64,000 nt of DNA from Aquincola tertiaricarbonis (GTDB taxonomy: Bacteria; Pseudomonadota; Gammaproteobacteria; Burkholderiales; Burkholderiaceae_C). The notes beneath the pieces are model-generated. The model did no database searches, was not told where the DNA came from, and worked only from the letters and a program-made list of their open reading frames with translations. Below, piece after piece: positions 15,958 to 25,548 of the stretch (its first letter is position 1; every line of letters starts with the position of its first letter). The stretch is from the NCBI RefSeq assembly GCF_023573145.1, contig NZ_CP097635.1, positions 3,051,830 through 3,115,829 of the forward strand, in the 5' to 3' direction. A program made the position numbers and the translations under genes.

Positions 15958-18885
15958 GTGGGCTTCCGCCACCTCCGCGCATCCATGTCCAGCTTCACCG
16001 CCATCGGCACCCAGCACTACCCGGCCCTGCAGGCCCAGGTCACCGTCTACCAGCATGCGGCCAGCGGCGCGCGGCATGTGCACATCGCCACCTATGACGA
16101 GGACCGTGCCTTCCTCATCGCGTTTCCCACGCTGCCCCTGGTGGGCGACGGCCGCGCCCACGTGCTGGAACACCTGCTGCTGTGCGGCTCACGGCGCTAC
16201 CCGGTGCGCGACCCGTTCTTCTCGATGATGAGCCGGTCGCTGTCCACCTTCATGAACGCGATGACCTACCCGGACCGCACGGTCTACCCGTTCTCCACGC
16301 CCGACCGCACCGACTACTTCAACCTGATGGACGTCTATCTGGACGCCACCTTCTTCCCGCGGCTGGACCCGCTGGACTTCCGCCAGGAAGCCTGGCGCCC
16401 GGTGCTGGAGGGCGGCCAGCTGCAGCTGCAGGGCGTGGTGCTCAACGAGATGAAGGGCAACTACGCCGACCCCGGCCGCCACCTGTACCTGGGCCTGAAC
16501 CGCGAGCTGCTGCCCGGCAGCACCTATGCGGTGGACTCGGGCGGCGACCCGCTGCAGATCCCAGGGCTGACGCATGCCGACCTGGTGGCCTTCCATGCCG
16601 AGCACTACCACCCATCGCAGGCGGTGTTCATGACCTGGGGCGACATGGACCCGGCCGAGGTGCAGCAGCGCATCGAACGGCAGGTGCTGTCGGCCTTTGC
16701 CGATCGCCGCGCGCCCATTCCCGCGCCCACGGTGCAGCCCTGGAGCGGCCTGCGCGAGGTGGTGATCGACGTGCCCGCCACGCCGGCCTCGCAGCACGAC
16801 CACCGGCTGCAGATGGCCTGGCGCCTGGGCAGCGAGGCCGACCTGGACGCGGTGATGCGCGCGCGCCTCTTGGAAACCGTGCTGCTGGCGCAAGGCGGCG
16901 GCATGCTGCGCGAAGCGATTGAGGCGGCCGGCTTCGGCCGCCTGTCGGACCACACCGGCCTGGACGCCTCCACCACCGAGATCCTGCTGCACGTGGGCAT
17001 GGCGGGACTGGAACCTGCGCAGCTGGCCGATGCCCGCCGCCTGATCACCCGGACGCTCGAGATCGCGGCCGCCACGCCGCTGCCGCCCGAGCTGCTGCAG
17101 GCCGGCGTGCGCGAGCTGCGCTTTGCCGAGCGGCGCAACGTCAAGGGCGTGCAGCGCTTGATCGGCCTGGCCCAGGCCGCCGTGCGCCACCAAGACCTGC
17201 TGGCGGTGCTGGACACCGACGCCGCGCTGGCGCGGCTGGAGCAGGCCATCACCGAGCCCGGCTTCGTGCAGCGGCAGATCCAGGCCCTGCTGGGTCCGCT
17301 GCCCACGCTGGTGGCCCACATCCGGCCCGAGCTGCAGTTCCTGGCCCGCCGCGACGAAGCGGCCGAGCGCTTCACGCAAGACTGGCAGGCCCGCATGACG
17401 GCGGACGAGCGCGCCACCATCGAAGCCGACAGCGCCCGCCTGGCCAGCCACCAGAACGCCGAACAACCCGACCTGGACGCGGTGATGCCGCGCATCCAAC
17501 CCGCCGACGTGGAGCGGCAGGCGCGGCCGCTGCTGCCGCTGGCCCCGGCGGTGTGGCAAGACCATGCGCTCTCGCTGCCCACCAACGGGCTCAGCCATGG
17601 GCTGGTCAAGTTCGACCTCAGCGCCGCGCCCGAGGCCGACTGGCCCTGGCTGGACCTGCTGGCCGAGCTGCTGCCGCAGCTGGGCGCCAACGGCATGAGC
17701 CACCAGGCCGCCGCCACCTGGCGTCGGCTGCGGGTGGCGCAGATGCGGCTGCAGGCCAGTGCGCTGCAGGTCATCGACGGCAGCGCGCGGCTGGAAGTCA
17801 CGCTGCAGATCGATGCACTGCGTGAAGAACAGGCCGGCATCCCCGAGGTGGCGGCGGCCTGGCTGCAGGCGCCCGACTTCGACGACACCGAGCGCCTGCG
17901 CTACCTGTTGCAGGAGCGGCTGCAGTCGCGCCTGGCCAACCTGGCCGACGAGGCGCCGCAACTGGCCATGGCCGAAGCCCGCGCGCAGGCCCAGGCCAGC
18001 GCCCGCATCGAGCGGGCGGTGCACGGCCTGCCTTCGCTGGCCTTCGAAGGGCAGCTGCAGCAGGCACTGGCGCAGCCTGAAGGCCTGCAGCCGGTGCAGG
18101 CCGCGCTGCGCCGCGTGCATGCGCTGCTGCTGCGCAGCCCGCGGGTGCTGCTGTGCGCTGGCATCGAGGGTGATGCCGCCCGCCTGCTGGACGGCCTGAG
18201 CACCTGCCTGGGCCCGGCGCCCACCGCGGCCGCCCCCGCAGCCACCCCCGCCACAACCCTGGGCGGCCAGCCGGCGCCCGGCCAGGTGACCCAGGGCGTG
18301 CTGGCCCCGGCGCAGGTGAACCACTGCAGCGCGCTGTGGTCGGTGCCTGCGCTGGGCCATGCCGACGCGCCTGCGCTGGCCGTGCTGGCCCAGCTGCTGC
18401 AGCAACAGCTGCTGCACCCGCTGCTGCGTGAACAAGGCGGTGCCTATGGCGCCCATGCCGCCTACGACGCCGCCGGCGGCGTGTTCCTGTGCGCCAGCAT
18501 GTCCGACCCGCGGCTGGCCGCCACCTTCGCCGACATGCAGACGGCGCTGGACGAACTGCAGACGCGCGAGTTCACGCCGGTGATGCTGGACGAAGCCATC
18601 CTCAGCGTCATCAAGCGGCTGGACCCGCCGGTGCGTGGCCTGGCCCAGCTGGCCAAGGCCTGGCATGCCGGCCGCGCCGGCGTCACCGATGCGCAGCGCG
18701 CCGCCTTCCGCCTGGGTGTGCTGGGCTGCAGCCTGGACGACCTGCGCCGCGTGGCCCGCCAGCACCTGCCGTGGTCGGCGGCCCACCGCGCCGCCGCTCT
18801 GGGCTGGCCCGACCAGGACAGCGCCGGCCTGCAGGTGCTGGACCTGATGCAGCGGGCCCGCGAGGCCGGCCTGGCCACGGCCTGA
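15958..18885 (+). CDS. M16 zinc metalloprotease, PreP-like
   Basis: 975 residues from a GTG preceded by GAGG at six bases; an ATG at 15985 is the alternative and would remove nine residues. The inverted zinc motif H-V-L-E-H is at 68-72, followed by a PreP-typical stretch (F-M-N-A-M-T-Y-P-D-R-T-V-Y-P) and the distal acidic region N-E-M-K-G. The length of about 970 residues and a single chain with four alpha/beta units match presequence protease/insulinase-type M16C enzymes, which degrade unfolded peptides inside a closed chamber. No signal peptide, so probably cytoplasmic. It is followed by an aminopeptidase P gene, suggesting joint peptide clearance. Confidence 0.9.
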   Translation: MGFRHLRASMSSFTAIGTQHYPALQAQVTVYQHAASGARHVHIATYDEDRAFLIAFPTLPLVGDGRAHVLEHLLLCGSRRYPVRDPFFSMMSRSLSTFMNAMTYPDRTVYPFSTPDRTDYFNLMDVYLDATFFPRLDPLDFRQEAWRPVLEGGQLQLQGVVLNEMKGNYADPGRHLYLGLNRELLPGSTYAVDSGGDPLQIPGLTHADLVAFHAEHYHPSQAVFMTWGDMDPAEVQQRIERQVLSAFADRRAPIPAPTVQPWSGLREVVIDVPATPASQHDHRLQMAWRLGSEADLDAVMRARLLETVLLAQGGGMLREAIEAAGFGRLSDHTGLDASTTEILLHVGMAGLEPAQLADARRLITRTLEIAAATPLPPELLQAGVRELRFAERRNVKGVQRLIGLAQAAVRHQDLLAVLDTDAALARLEQAITEPGFVQRQIQALLGPLPTLVAHIRPELQFLARRDEAAERFTQDWQARMTADERATIEADSARLASHQNAEQPDLDAVMPRIQPADVERQARPLLPLAPAVWQDHALSLPTNGLSHGLVKFDLSAAPEADWPWLDLLAELLPQLGANGMSHQAAATWRRLRVAQMRLQASALQVIDGSARLEVTLQIDALREEQAGIPEVAAAWLQAPDFDDTERLRYLLQERLQSRLANLADEAPQLAMAEARAQAQASARIERAVHGLPSLAFEGQLQQALAQPEGLQPVQAALRRVHALLLRSPRVLLCAGIEGDAARLLDGLSTCLGPAPTAAAPAATPATTLGGQPAPGQVTQGVLAPAQVNHCSALWSVPALGHADAPALAVLAQLLQQQLLHPLLREQGGAYGAHAAYDAAGGVFLCASMSDPRLAATFADMQTALDELQTREFTPVMLDEAILSVIKRLDPPVRGLAQLAKAWHAGRAGVTDAQRAAFRLGVLGCSLDDLRRVARQHLPWSAAHRAAALGWPDQDSAGLQVLDLMQRAREAGLATA

Positions 18886-18896
18886 ACGGCTTTGAA

Positions 18897-18920
18897 GCCG
18901 GCCCCTGCCGCGGGGCCGGC
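18897..18920 (+). terminator. Strong GC hairpin after the M16 gene
   Basis: A perfect 9-base stem (GCCGGCCCC/GGGGCCGGC) with a 6-base loop starts 12 bases after the protease stop. There is no T-run after it. It probably reduces read-through into the aminopeptidase P gene. Confidence 0.55.
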
Positions 18921-18986
18921 CGGCCTGCATTAACCTCGCCCGTACCCTTGCCCGTACCCCCGCACCACCGCAGCACTTTCCTGACC

Positions 18987-20792
18987 ATGGACACACGCAG
19001 CTCCATCCATCGCGCCCGCATCCAGGACGCGCAAGCCGCCCTCGCCCGCCACCAGCTGGCCGCGGTGCTGGTGCCTTCCGCCGACCCGCACCTCTCGGAA
19101 TACCTGCCCGAACGCTGGCAGGGCCGGCAGTGGCTGTCGGGCTTCACAGGCTCCATGGGCACGCTGGTGGTCACCCGCGACCAGGCGGCGCTGTTTGCCG
19201 ACAGCCGCTACTGGGTGCAGGCCGAAGCGCAGCTGGCCGGCAGCGGCATCGAGCTGGTCAAGATCGCCACCGGCGGCTCCACCGCGCACGTTGATTGGCT
19301 GGCCCGCGCCTGCCAGGCTGGCGACACCGTGGGCGTGGACGGCAACGTGCTGGGTCTGGGCGCCGCGCAGCAGTTGCGCAGCGTGCTGCAGGCCGCCGGC
19401 GTGCAGCTGCGCACCGACGTCGATCTGCTGCAGGAGCTGTGGCCCGACCGCCCCGGCCTGCCCGCCGCGCCGGTGTATGAACATGTCGCCCCGCATGCCA
19501 CGCTGCCGCGCAGCGCCAAGCTGGCCCTGGTGCGAGAGGCCATGGCCCGCCACGGCGCCACGCACCACCTCATCTCCACCGTCGACGACGTGGCCTGGCT
19601 GCTGAACCTGCGCGGCGCCGACGTGGACTACAACCCGGTGTTCCTGGCCCATGTGCTGCTGGCGCCCGCAGGTGCCACGCTCTTCATCGCCGAAGGCAAG
19701 CTGAGCCCGGCGCTGGCCGCCACGCTGCAGGCCGACGGCGTGGCCGTGGCGCCTTATGACCAGGCCGCCGCGGCCCTGGCCGCGGTGCCGGCCGATGCCC
19801 GGCTGCTGCTGGACCCGCGCCGCACCACGCTGGGCGCGCGCGAGCGGCTGGCCTGCGCGGTGGTGGAAGCCATCAACCCCAGCACGCTGGCCAAGAGCCG
19901 CAAGACCGAGGCCGAAGCCGCCCACATCCGCCAGGCCATGGCCGAAGACGGCGCGGCAATGTGCGCCTTCTATGCCCGCTTCGAGGCCGCGCTGGCCCGC
20001 GGCGAGCGGCTGACCGAACTGACGGTGGACGAATGGCTGGCCGAAGAGCGTGCCCAGCGGCCCGGCTGCATCGGCCCCAGCTTTGCCACCATCGCCGGCG
20101 TCAATGCCAATGGCGCGATGCCGCACTACCGCGCGCTGCCCGAATCGCATGCGGTGATCGAAGGCGACGGCCTGCTGCTGATCGATTCCGGCGGCCAGTA
20201 CCTGGGCGGCACCACCGACATCACCCGCGTCTGGGCCATCGGCCAGGTGACGGCCGAGCAAAAACGCGACTACACCCTGGTGCTCAAGGGCACGATGGCG
20301 CTGAGCCGCACCCGTTTTCCGCGCGGCACGCCGGGCCCGATGCTGGACGCCATCGCCCGTGCGCCGCTGTGGGCCGAGGGCCTGGACTACGGCCACGGCA
20401 CCGGCCACGGCGTGGGCTACTTCCTCAACGTGCATGAAGGCCCGCAGACCATCGCCAAGGCCGTGCCCGACGCGAACATGGCGATGGAGCCCGGCATGGT
20501 CACCAGCATCGAGCCGGGGCTGTACCGGCCGGGCCAATGGGGCATCCGCATCGAGAACCTGGTGCTCAACGTGCCCGCGCCGGCCGCCGGGTTCGGCGAG
20601 TTCCTCGACTTCGAGACGCTGACGCTGTGCCCCATCGACACCAGCTGCATCGACCTGGCGCTGCTGCGCGAGGACGAATGCGCCTGGCTGAACCACTACC
20701 ACGCCACCGTGCGCGAGCGGCTGCTGCCGCTGGTGCAGGGCGAGGCGCGTGACTGGCTGCTGCGGCGCACGGAGCCCGTGAGAATGCCGTGA
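18987..20792 (+). CDS. pepP: Xaa-Pro aminopeptidase (M24B)
   Basis: 601 residues from the ATG reading M-D-T-R-S-S-I-H; the open frame upstream runs through the previous gene and is not coding. Two creatinase-like N-terminal domains (about 1-320) precede the pita-bread catalytic domain. Metal ligands are visible as L-I-D-S-G-G-Q and T-T-D-I-T-R (two Asp), H-G-T-G-H-G-V-G (His), S-I-E-P-G-L-Y (Glu) and I-R-I-E-N-L (Glu). The long form resembles eukaryotic-type APP1, common in Proteobacteria. It removes N-terminal residues before proline. Gene symbol by family; substrate range not known. Confidence 0.9.
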   Translation: MDTRSSIHRARIQDAQAALARHQLAAVLVPSADPHLSEYLPERWQGRQWLSGFTGSMGTLVVTRDQAALFADSRYWVQAEAQLAGSGIELVKIATGGSTAHVDWLARACQAGDTVGVDGNVLGLGAAQQLRSVLQAAGVQLRTDVDLLQELWPDRPGLPAAPVYEHVAPHATLPRSAKLALVREAMARHGATHHLISTVDDVAWLLNLRGADVDYNPVFLAHVLLAPAGATLFIAEGKLSPALAATLQADGVAVAPYDQAAAALAAVPADARLLLDPRRTTLGARERLACAVVEAINPSTLAKSRKTEAEAAHIRQAMAEDGAAMCAFYARFEAALARGERLTELTVDEWLAEERAQRPGCIGPSFATIAGVNANGAMPHYRALPESHAVIEGDGLLLIDSGGQYLGGTTDITRVWAIGQVTAEQKRDYTLVLKGTMALSRTRFPRGTPGPMLDAIARAPLWAEGLDYGHGTGHGVGYFLNVHEGPQTIAKAVPDANMAMEPGMVTSIEPGLYRPGQWGIRIENLVLNVPAPAAGFGEFLDFETLTLCPIDTSCIDLALLREDECAWLNHYHATVRERLLPLVQGEARDWLLRRTEPVRMP

Positions 20793-20798
20793 GGATTG

Positions 20799-20814
20799 GG
20801 CAGCAGCCGCTGCC
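20799..20814 (+). terminator. Small hairpin after the aminopeptidase gene
   Basis: A 6-base stem GGCAGC/GCTGCC with a 4-base loop just after the stop codon. There is no T-run immediately after; a short T-run (20833-20837) comes later. Weak evidence for termination. Confidence 0.3.
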
Positions 20815-20856
20815 TAAGCTGGGGCTCTGACGGTTTTTCCACCGATGGAGTTGCCC

Positions 20857-21666
20857 ATGTCCTTCCCCCTCCCCTCCCTGCGCCGGCTCGGCGCGACGGC
20901 GCCGCTGGCCCTGGCCACCACCTTGCTGCTGGCCGGCGCTGCCGCGCAGGCCCAGGTGCGCCAGGTCACCATCAGCGTGCAGAACCTGGCCGCCAGCGAC
21001 GGCACCGTCGTCGCGCCGCTGAACTTCGGCTTCGGCAGCGGCGCGTTCGACGGCTTCGACCTGGGCCAGGTGGCTTCACCCGCCATCCAGCGTGTGGCCG
21101 AGCTGGGCTCGGGCTCGCTGTGGTTGCCGGCCTTCACCGCGGCCGACCCGGGCGCCACCGTGGGCACCATCGGCAGCTCGCCGCTGCTGCCAGGGCTGTC
21201 GGCCAGCACCACGGTCAGCGTGAACACCGCGCTCAACCCGTACTTCAGCTACGCGGCCATGGTGGTGCCCAGCAACGACTTCTTCCTGGGCAACGATTCG
21301 CCCACCGCGTACCGGATGTTCAATGCCGATGGCAGCCTGGCCATCACCAGCATCAGCGTGCGCGCCCGCGACCTCTGGGACGCCGGCACCGAGGTGTTCG
21401 ACCCCGCAGCCGCAGCCTTCGTCGGCAATGCCGCGCTGCGGGGCGACCAGCAGTCGGTGGTGGCACACAACTTCGCCGAGTTCGCGGCCTTCAACGGCCT
21501 GACCACCGCCGCCGGCTACACCTTCCGCAGCGGGTTGGCGGCCGACACCGAGCTCTACCGCATCAGCTTCGTGGCGGCGCCGGTGCCCGAGCCCGCCAGC
21601 CTGGCGCTGATGCTGGCCGGCCTGGGCGCGGTGGGTTGGTTGGCGGCACGTCGACGTTCGCTGTAA
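20857..21666 (+). CDS. Spondin-like PEP-CTERM surface protein
   Basis: 269 residues from the ATG reading MSFPLPSL, chosen because GGAG stands six bases upstream; an ATG at 20845 is possible. The signal peptide ends near A-Q-A-Q-V (about 28). The central domain (about 30-240) has the spondin_N pattern: ...G-A-F-D-G-F-D-L-G-Q-V-A-S...V-A-E-L-G, then P-G-A-T, and later V-V-P-S-N-D-F-F-L-G-N and L-W-D-A-G-T-E-V. The C-terminus is a standard PEP-CTERM signal: V-P-E-P-A-S, hydrophobic helix, A-A-R-R-R, end. It would be exported and processed by an exosortase not present in this window. Function is probably extracellular matrix or surface adhesion; not demonstrated. Confidence 0.82.
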   Translation: MSFPLPSLRRLGATAPLALATTLLLAGAAAQAQVRQVTISVQNLAASDGTVVAPLNFGFGSGAFDGFDLGQVASPAIQRVAELGSGSLWLPAFTAADPGATVGTIGSSPLLPGLSASTTVSVNTALNPYFSYAAMVVPSNDFFLGNDSPTAYRMFNADGSLAITSISVRARDLWDAGTEVFDPAAAAFVGNAALRGDQQSVVAHNFAEFAAFNGLTTAAGYTFRSGLAADTELYRISFVAAPVPEPASLALMLAGLGAVGWLAARRRSL

Positions 21667-21742
21667 GGCGGCGCGCGCGGCAGCGACTGAGCGGGGGTGT
21701 TCCACCCCTGCCGGTGCCGGCCCTCCGGCCCGGCCAGCCGCC

Positions 21743-22480
21743 ATGACCACGCTGCCCGCCCCTCACCCTCTGCCGCCGCGGCGCCTGCTGGTGGTGGAAG
21801 ACGACCCCGACATCGCCGCCCTGCTGCACCAGCACCTGGCCGGGCTGCCGGCGCAGGTGACGCTGGCGCACGACGGCCGGCAGGGCCTGGGCCTGGCGAT
21901 GAGCCGCGGGCCCTGGGACGCGATGGTGCTGGACCTGGGCCTGCCCGGCCTGAACGGCTGGGACGTCTGCCGCGAGATCCGCGCCCAGGCGGGCGACCTG
22001 CCCATCCTGATGCTCAGCGCGCGGGCGACGGAAGCCGACCGCATCCAGGGCCTGGACCTGGGCGCCGATGATTACGTGACCAAGCCCTTCAGCCTGCAGG
22101 AGCTGACGGCGCGGCTGCGCGCGTTGATGCGCCGCTCTGCAGCACGGGGCGCCCACGGCGGCACCGCTGACACCCCCTCCACCCTCGAAGCTGGCGCCTT
22201 GCGCATGGACCATCCGCAGCGCCAGGCCTGGCTGGCCGGGCGCGTGCTGCCGCTGACCCCGCGTGAGTTTGACCTGCTCTGGCACTTCGCCCGCCACCCC
22301 GGCCGCGTCTTCACCCGCGACCAGCTGCTGGACAGCGTCTGGGGCGGCGCGCACGACGGCTACGACCACACGGTCAATGCGCACATCAACCGGCTGCGCA
22401 GCAAGCTGGGTGACAACCGCCGGGACGGCGGCTTCATCCGCACCGTGTGGGGCGTGGGCTACCGCTTCGAGGCGCCGTGA
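21743..22480 (+). CDS. OmpR/PhoB-type response regulator
   Basis: 245 residues. The receiver domain has the acidic pocket E-D-D-P near the start, the phosphorylated Asp in V-L-D-L-G-L-P-G, and Lys in T-K-P-F. The winged-helix domain (about 145-243) has L-T-P-R-E-F-D-L-L-W and the end G-V-G-Y-R-F. It overlaps the kinase gene by GTGA. The target genes and signal are not evident from the neighbours. Confidence 0.92.
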   Translation: MTTLPAPHPLPPRRLLVVEDDPDIAALLHQHLAGLPAQVTLAHDGRQGLGLAMSRGPWDAMVLDLGLPGLNGWDVCREIRAQAGDLPILMLSARATEADRIQGLDLGADDYVTKPFSLQELTARLRALMRRSAARGAHGGTADTPSTLEAGALRMDHPQRQAWLAGRVLPLTPREFDLLWHFARHPGRVFTRDQLLDSVWGGAHDGYDHTVNAHINRLRSKLGDNRRDGGFIRTVWGVGYRFEAP

Positions 22481-23943
22481 CCCGCTGGCCCCTGCACCTG
22501 CGCCTGGCGCTGGCCATGGGCCTGGTGATGGCCGGCCTGGCGCTGGCGCTGCTGGCGGTGGTACACGCAGGCAACGGCCGAGCGGCGCAGGAGACGGCCC
22601 AGCGCATGAACCTGGGCCTGGCGGCCTACATCGGCCAGCACCTGCCGGCGCCGCTGCTGGATGACCAGGGCCAGGTGCAGCAGCCGGTGGTGAATCTGCT
22701 GGCCAGCCATGTCATGGCCATCAATCCGGCAGTGGAGGTGTACCTGCTGGGGCCTGATGGCCAGGTGCGCGCGCACGCATTGGGGGTGCCCACCACCGAC
22801 GACCCGCTGGGCCGGCGGGTGGACGTGCAGGCCGTGGCCGCGCTGCTGGCGGTTGGCGGGCAGGCCGCCGCGCTGCCCGTGCTGGGCGACGACCCGCGCC
22901 GGCCCGGCCAGCGAGTGCCGGTGTCGGTGGCGCCGCTGCCGGCACCTGGCGAAGGCTATCTGTACGTGGTGCTCCAGGGCCAGGCCCAACGCAGCGTGGC
23001 CGCCCAGGTGGCGCCGTCACTGGCCGGGCGTGAACTGGCCGCCGCCTTCGCCCTGGTGGCCGTGTGCGCCGCGCTGGTGGCCTACGTGCTGCTGCATGCG
23101 CTCACACGGCCGCTGCGGCGGCTGGCCACCCAGGTGCAGGACATCCGCACCGACGGCACGCCGGGCCAGGAAGCCCCCAACGAAGTGGCCATGCTGGAAG
23201 CGGCGGTGGCTGCCCTCACCCGCCGGGTCGACGCCCAGTTCCAGCAGCTGCAGCAGGCCGACCAGCGCCGCCGCGATCTGGTCAGCGGCCTGTCGCACGA
23301 CCTGCGCACGCCGCTGGCAGCCCTGCGCGGCCAGCTGGAAAGCCTGCTGATCGAAGACCCTGCGACGGGCACCCCGGACCGCACGGCGCGCCTGCACACC
23401 GCGCTGCGCCAGAGCGAGCGGCTGCGCCGGCTGATCGACCAGCTGTTCGAGCTGGCGCGGTTGGACGACCCGCAAGTGCAGCCGCGCTGCGAAGCCTTCT
23501 GCCTGGCCGAGCTGCTGCAGGACGTGGTGCAAGGCCTGCAGCCGGTGGCCCGGGCCCGGGGCGTGGCCCTGGCGCTGGCCGCCGAGAGCCATGGTCCGGC
23601 GCCCGTGTGGGCCGACCTGGGGCTGGTGGAGCGGCTGCTGCAGAACCTGCTGGACAACGCGCTGCGCTGCACGCCGCCCGGCGGCCAGGTGACCCTGGGG
23701 CTGCAGGCCGACGGCGCGCGCCAGCGCGTCAGCGTGACCGACACCGGTGGCGGCATCGCCCCCGATGACCTGCCCCGCATCTTCGAGCGCCATTGGCGCG
23801 GCAGCGGCCCGCAGGCCGGCAGCGCCGGGCTGGGGCTGGCCATCGTGCGCCGCATCCTCGACCTGCATGGCAGCCACGTGGCGGTGCGCTCGCAACCTGG
23901 CGTGGGCACCTGCATCGAGTTCGACCTGCCCACGCGGGCCTAG
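22477..23943 (+). CDS. Membrane sensor histidine kinase
   Basis: 488 residues from a GTG overlapping the regulator stop. Two membrane helices (about 8-30 and 190-212) enclose a periplasmic sensor region of about 155 residues. A HAMP-like linker follows, then the H-box S-H-D-L-R-T-P-L-A-A, an N-box L-L-D-N-A-L-R, G1 D-T-G-G-G-I, and G2 G-L-G-L-A-I. Partner of the adjacent OmpR-type regulator. The sensor region has no recognisable named domain. Confidence 0.92.
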   Translation: MTRWPLHLRLALAMGLVMAGLALALLAVVHAGNGRAAQETAQRMNLGLAAYIGQHLPAPLLDDQGQVQQPVVNLLASHVMAINPAVEVYLLGPDGQVRAHALGVPTTDDPLGRRVDVQAVAALLAVGGQAAALPVLGDDPRRPGQRVPVSVAPLPAPGEGYLYVVLQGQAQRSVAAQVAPSLAGRELAAAFALVAVCAALVAYVLLHALTRPLRRLATQVQDIRTDGTPGQEAPNEVAMLEAAVAALTRRVDAQFQQLQQADQRRRDLVSGLSHDLRTPLAALRGQLESLLIEDPATGTPDRTARLHTALRQSERLRRLIDQLFELARLDDPQVQPRCEAFCLAELLQDVVQGLQPVARARGVALALAAESHGPAPVWADLGLVERLLQNLLDNALRCTPPGGQVTLGLQADGARQRVSVTDTGGGIAPDDLPRIFERHWRGSGPQAGSAGLGLAIVRRILDLHGSHVAVRSQPGVGTCIEFDLPTRA

Positions 23944-23967
23944 GCGACAGGCCTGGAGGACCGCGCT

Positions 23968-24507
23968 TCAGTCGTTCAGCGGCGGCGCCGGCGGAAAGTC
24001 CACCGGCACTTGCGTGGTGGCATGCAGGTAGTTGGTGATGATCTTGTCGCCGATGGCCACGATGGTGTCCACCAGGTTCTCCTGCGTCCAGCCGGCTGCG
24101 AAGAAGGCCTGCAGCAGCCCGGGGTCGGCCTGGCCGCGGCGGGTGGCGATGTCGTGCACCAGTCGCGCCAGCGCATCCAGCCGCGCATCGAAGCTGGCAC
24201 GCCCGGCACGGATCTCCAGCAGCTGGCCGGGCTGCAAGCCCACCATGCCGCCGATGACGGTGTGCGCCGCCAGGCAGTACTCGCAGCGGTTCACCTGGCT
24301 CACCACCAGGTTGACCACCTCGCGCGCCTTCGGCGACAGGCTGCTGCGCGCCTTCTGCAGCGCGAGGTAGCTGGCCAGTGCATGCTCGGACAGCGCCAGC
24401 GTGGCGTACAGGTTGGGCACCTTGCCCAGGCCCTTCTCCAGTTGGTCGAACAAGGCCTGGTTGGCGGGCGACACCTGGTCGCGGGTGGGCACTTGGAAGG
24501 TGTTCAT
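23968..24507 (-). CDS. Carboxymuconolactone decarboxylase/AhpD-like protein
   Basis: 179 residues from the ATG reading M-N-T-F-Q-V-P, with GGAG eight bases upstream. The AhpD-type redox motif C-E-Y-C-L-A-A-H is at about 84-91, in the usual helix after an R-E-V-V-N-L-V-V-S segment. Members act as thiol peroxidase partners or in stress responses and are often paired with a divergent LysR gene, as here. Acts in the cytoplasm. The closest functional guess is an alkylhydroperoxidase-like role. Confidence 0.85.
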   Translation of the reverse strand: MNTFQVPTRDQVSPANQALFDQLEKGLGKVPNLYATLALSEHALASYLALQKARSSLSPKAREVVNLVVSQVNRCEYCLAAHTVIGGMVGLQPGQLLEIRAGRASFDARLDALARLVHDIATRRGQADPGLLQAFFAAGWTQENLVDTIVAIGDKIITNYLHATTQVPVDFPPAPPLND

Positions 24508-24543
24508 CAGGGCTGCTCCAAACGGTGTGTTGACAGCCCTCAC

Positions 24544-24567
24544 TGTGATTGATGCCCCAGGTTCACA
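24544..24567. promoter_or_regulatory. Dyad in the AhpD-like/LysR divergent region
   Basis: TGTGA and TCACA form a 5-base inverted repeat with a 14-base spacer, midway between the two divergent starts. TTGACA (24530-24535) lies just beside it on the plus strand. The location suits a LysR-regulator site. The spacing is wrong for CRP. Confidence 0.35.
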
Positions 24568-24623
24568 CTAGCCATCCGCCAGGCCTAACATCCAGTCCAT
24601 TCAGGCATGAGTGAGGCAGGCCC

Positions 24624-25541
24624 ATGGACAGGCTGACGGCGATGCAGACCTTCGTGCGCGTGGTGGAAAGCGGCAGCTTCACCGCCGTGGCGCGCGAGAT
24701 GCACAGCACCCAGAGCGCCGTCAGCAAGCAGGTGGCCGCGCTGGAGCGGCAGCTGGGCGCGCGGCTGCTGAGCCGCAGCACGCGGTCGCTGGCGCTGACC
24801 GAAGAAGGCGAGCGCTACTTCGAGCAGGCCCGCCGCCTGGTGGCCGAGATCGCCGAGGCCGAAGCCAGCCTGCGCCGCGGCGAGCAGCAGCTCACCGGCT
24901 GGCTGCGGGTGGCCGCTTCGGTGGGCTTTGGCCGGCTGCGCGTGCTGCCGCTGGTGCAGCAGTTCATGGCGCAGCACCCGGGCGTGCGCATCGACCTGCG
25001 ACTGCACGACGGCTTCATCGACCTGGTGGAGCACGGCATCGACCTGGCGGTGCGCATCGGCGAGCTGGCCGACAGCAGCCTGGTGGCCCGCCGCGTGGCC
25101 ACCAGCCGGCGCGCGGTGCTGGTCAGCCGCCGCTACCTGCAGTCGCTGCCACGGGCGCTGCGCACGCCGCGCACGCCCGAAGACCTGCAGCAGCTGGACT
25201 GCATCGTCTACACCGAGCTGGCCACCGGCAATGCCTGGCGCTTCATCGCGGGGCCTGGTGCGCCGGTGGCCGCGGGCACCGAGGTGACGCTGCGCGCGCA
25301 AGGCAGCTTCCAGACCAACAGCACCGAAGCCGTTCGCGCCGCGGTGCTGGCCGGCATGGGCATCGGCTACGTGCCCACCTGGCTGCTGGCCGAAGAACTG
25401 GCCACTGGCGAGGTGCGCCAACTGCTGCCGCACTGGGCCGCGCCCGCGCTGCCGCTGCACCTGGTCAGCCCCGCGCAGCGGCGGCAGTCGGCCAAGGTGC
25501 GGGCCTTCTCCGACCACCTGGCGGCGGCGTGGGCGGAGTGA
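24624..25541 (+). CDS. LysR family regulator, CrgA/AaeR-like
   Basis: 305 residues. The N-terminus M-D-R-L-T-A-M-Q-T-F-V-R-V-V-E-S-G-S-F-T belongs to the large CrgA/DmlR subgroup, with recognition helix S-T-Q-S-A-V-S-K-Q-V-A-A-L-E. The effector domain is about 90-295. It diverges from the AhpD-like gene (116-base gap), which is its probable target. This subgroup commonly controls a neighbouring redox or detoxification gene. Confidence 0.9.
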   Translation: MDRLTAMQTFVRVVESGSFTAVAREMHSTQSAVSKQVAALERQLGARLLSRSTRSLALTEEGERYFEQARRLVAEIAEAEASLRRGEQQLTGWLRVAASVGFGRLRVLPLVQQFMAQHPGVRIDLRLHDGFIDLVEHGIDLAVRIGELADSSLVARRVATSRRAVLVSRRYLQSLPRALRTPRTPEDLQQLDCIVYTELATGNAWRFIAGPGAPVAAGTEVTLRAQGSFQTNSTEAVRAAVLAGMGIGYVPTWLLAEELATGEVRQLLPHWAAPALPLHLVSPAQRRQSAKVRAFSDHLAAAWAE

Positions 25542-25548
25542 GGCAGGG

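Noticed and set aside
16189..18996. 935-codon minus-strand frame across the M16 gene
   Set aside because: His/Gln/Gly-rich shadow opposite a gene with an intact H-x-x-E-H motif.
24544..24567. CRP site
   Set aside because: TGTGA and TCACA are 14 bases apart instead of 6, so kept only as a possible LysR dyad.
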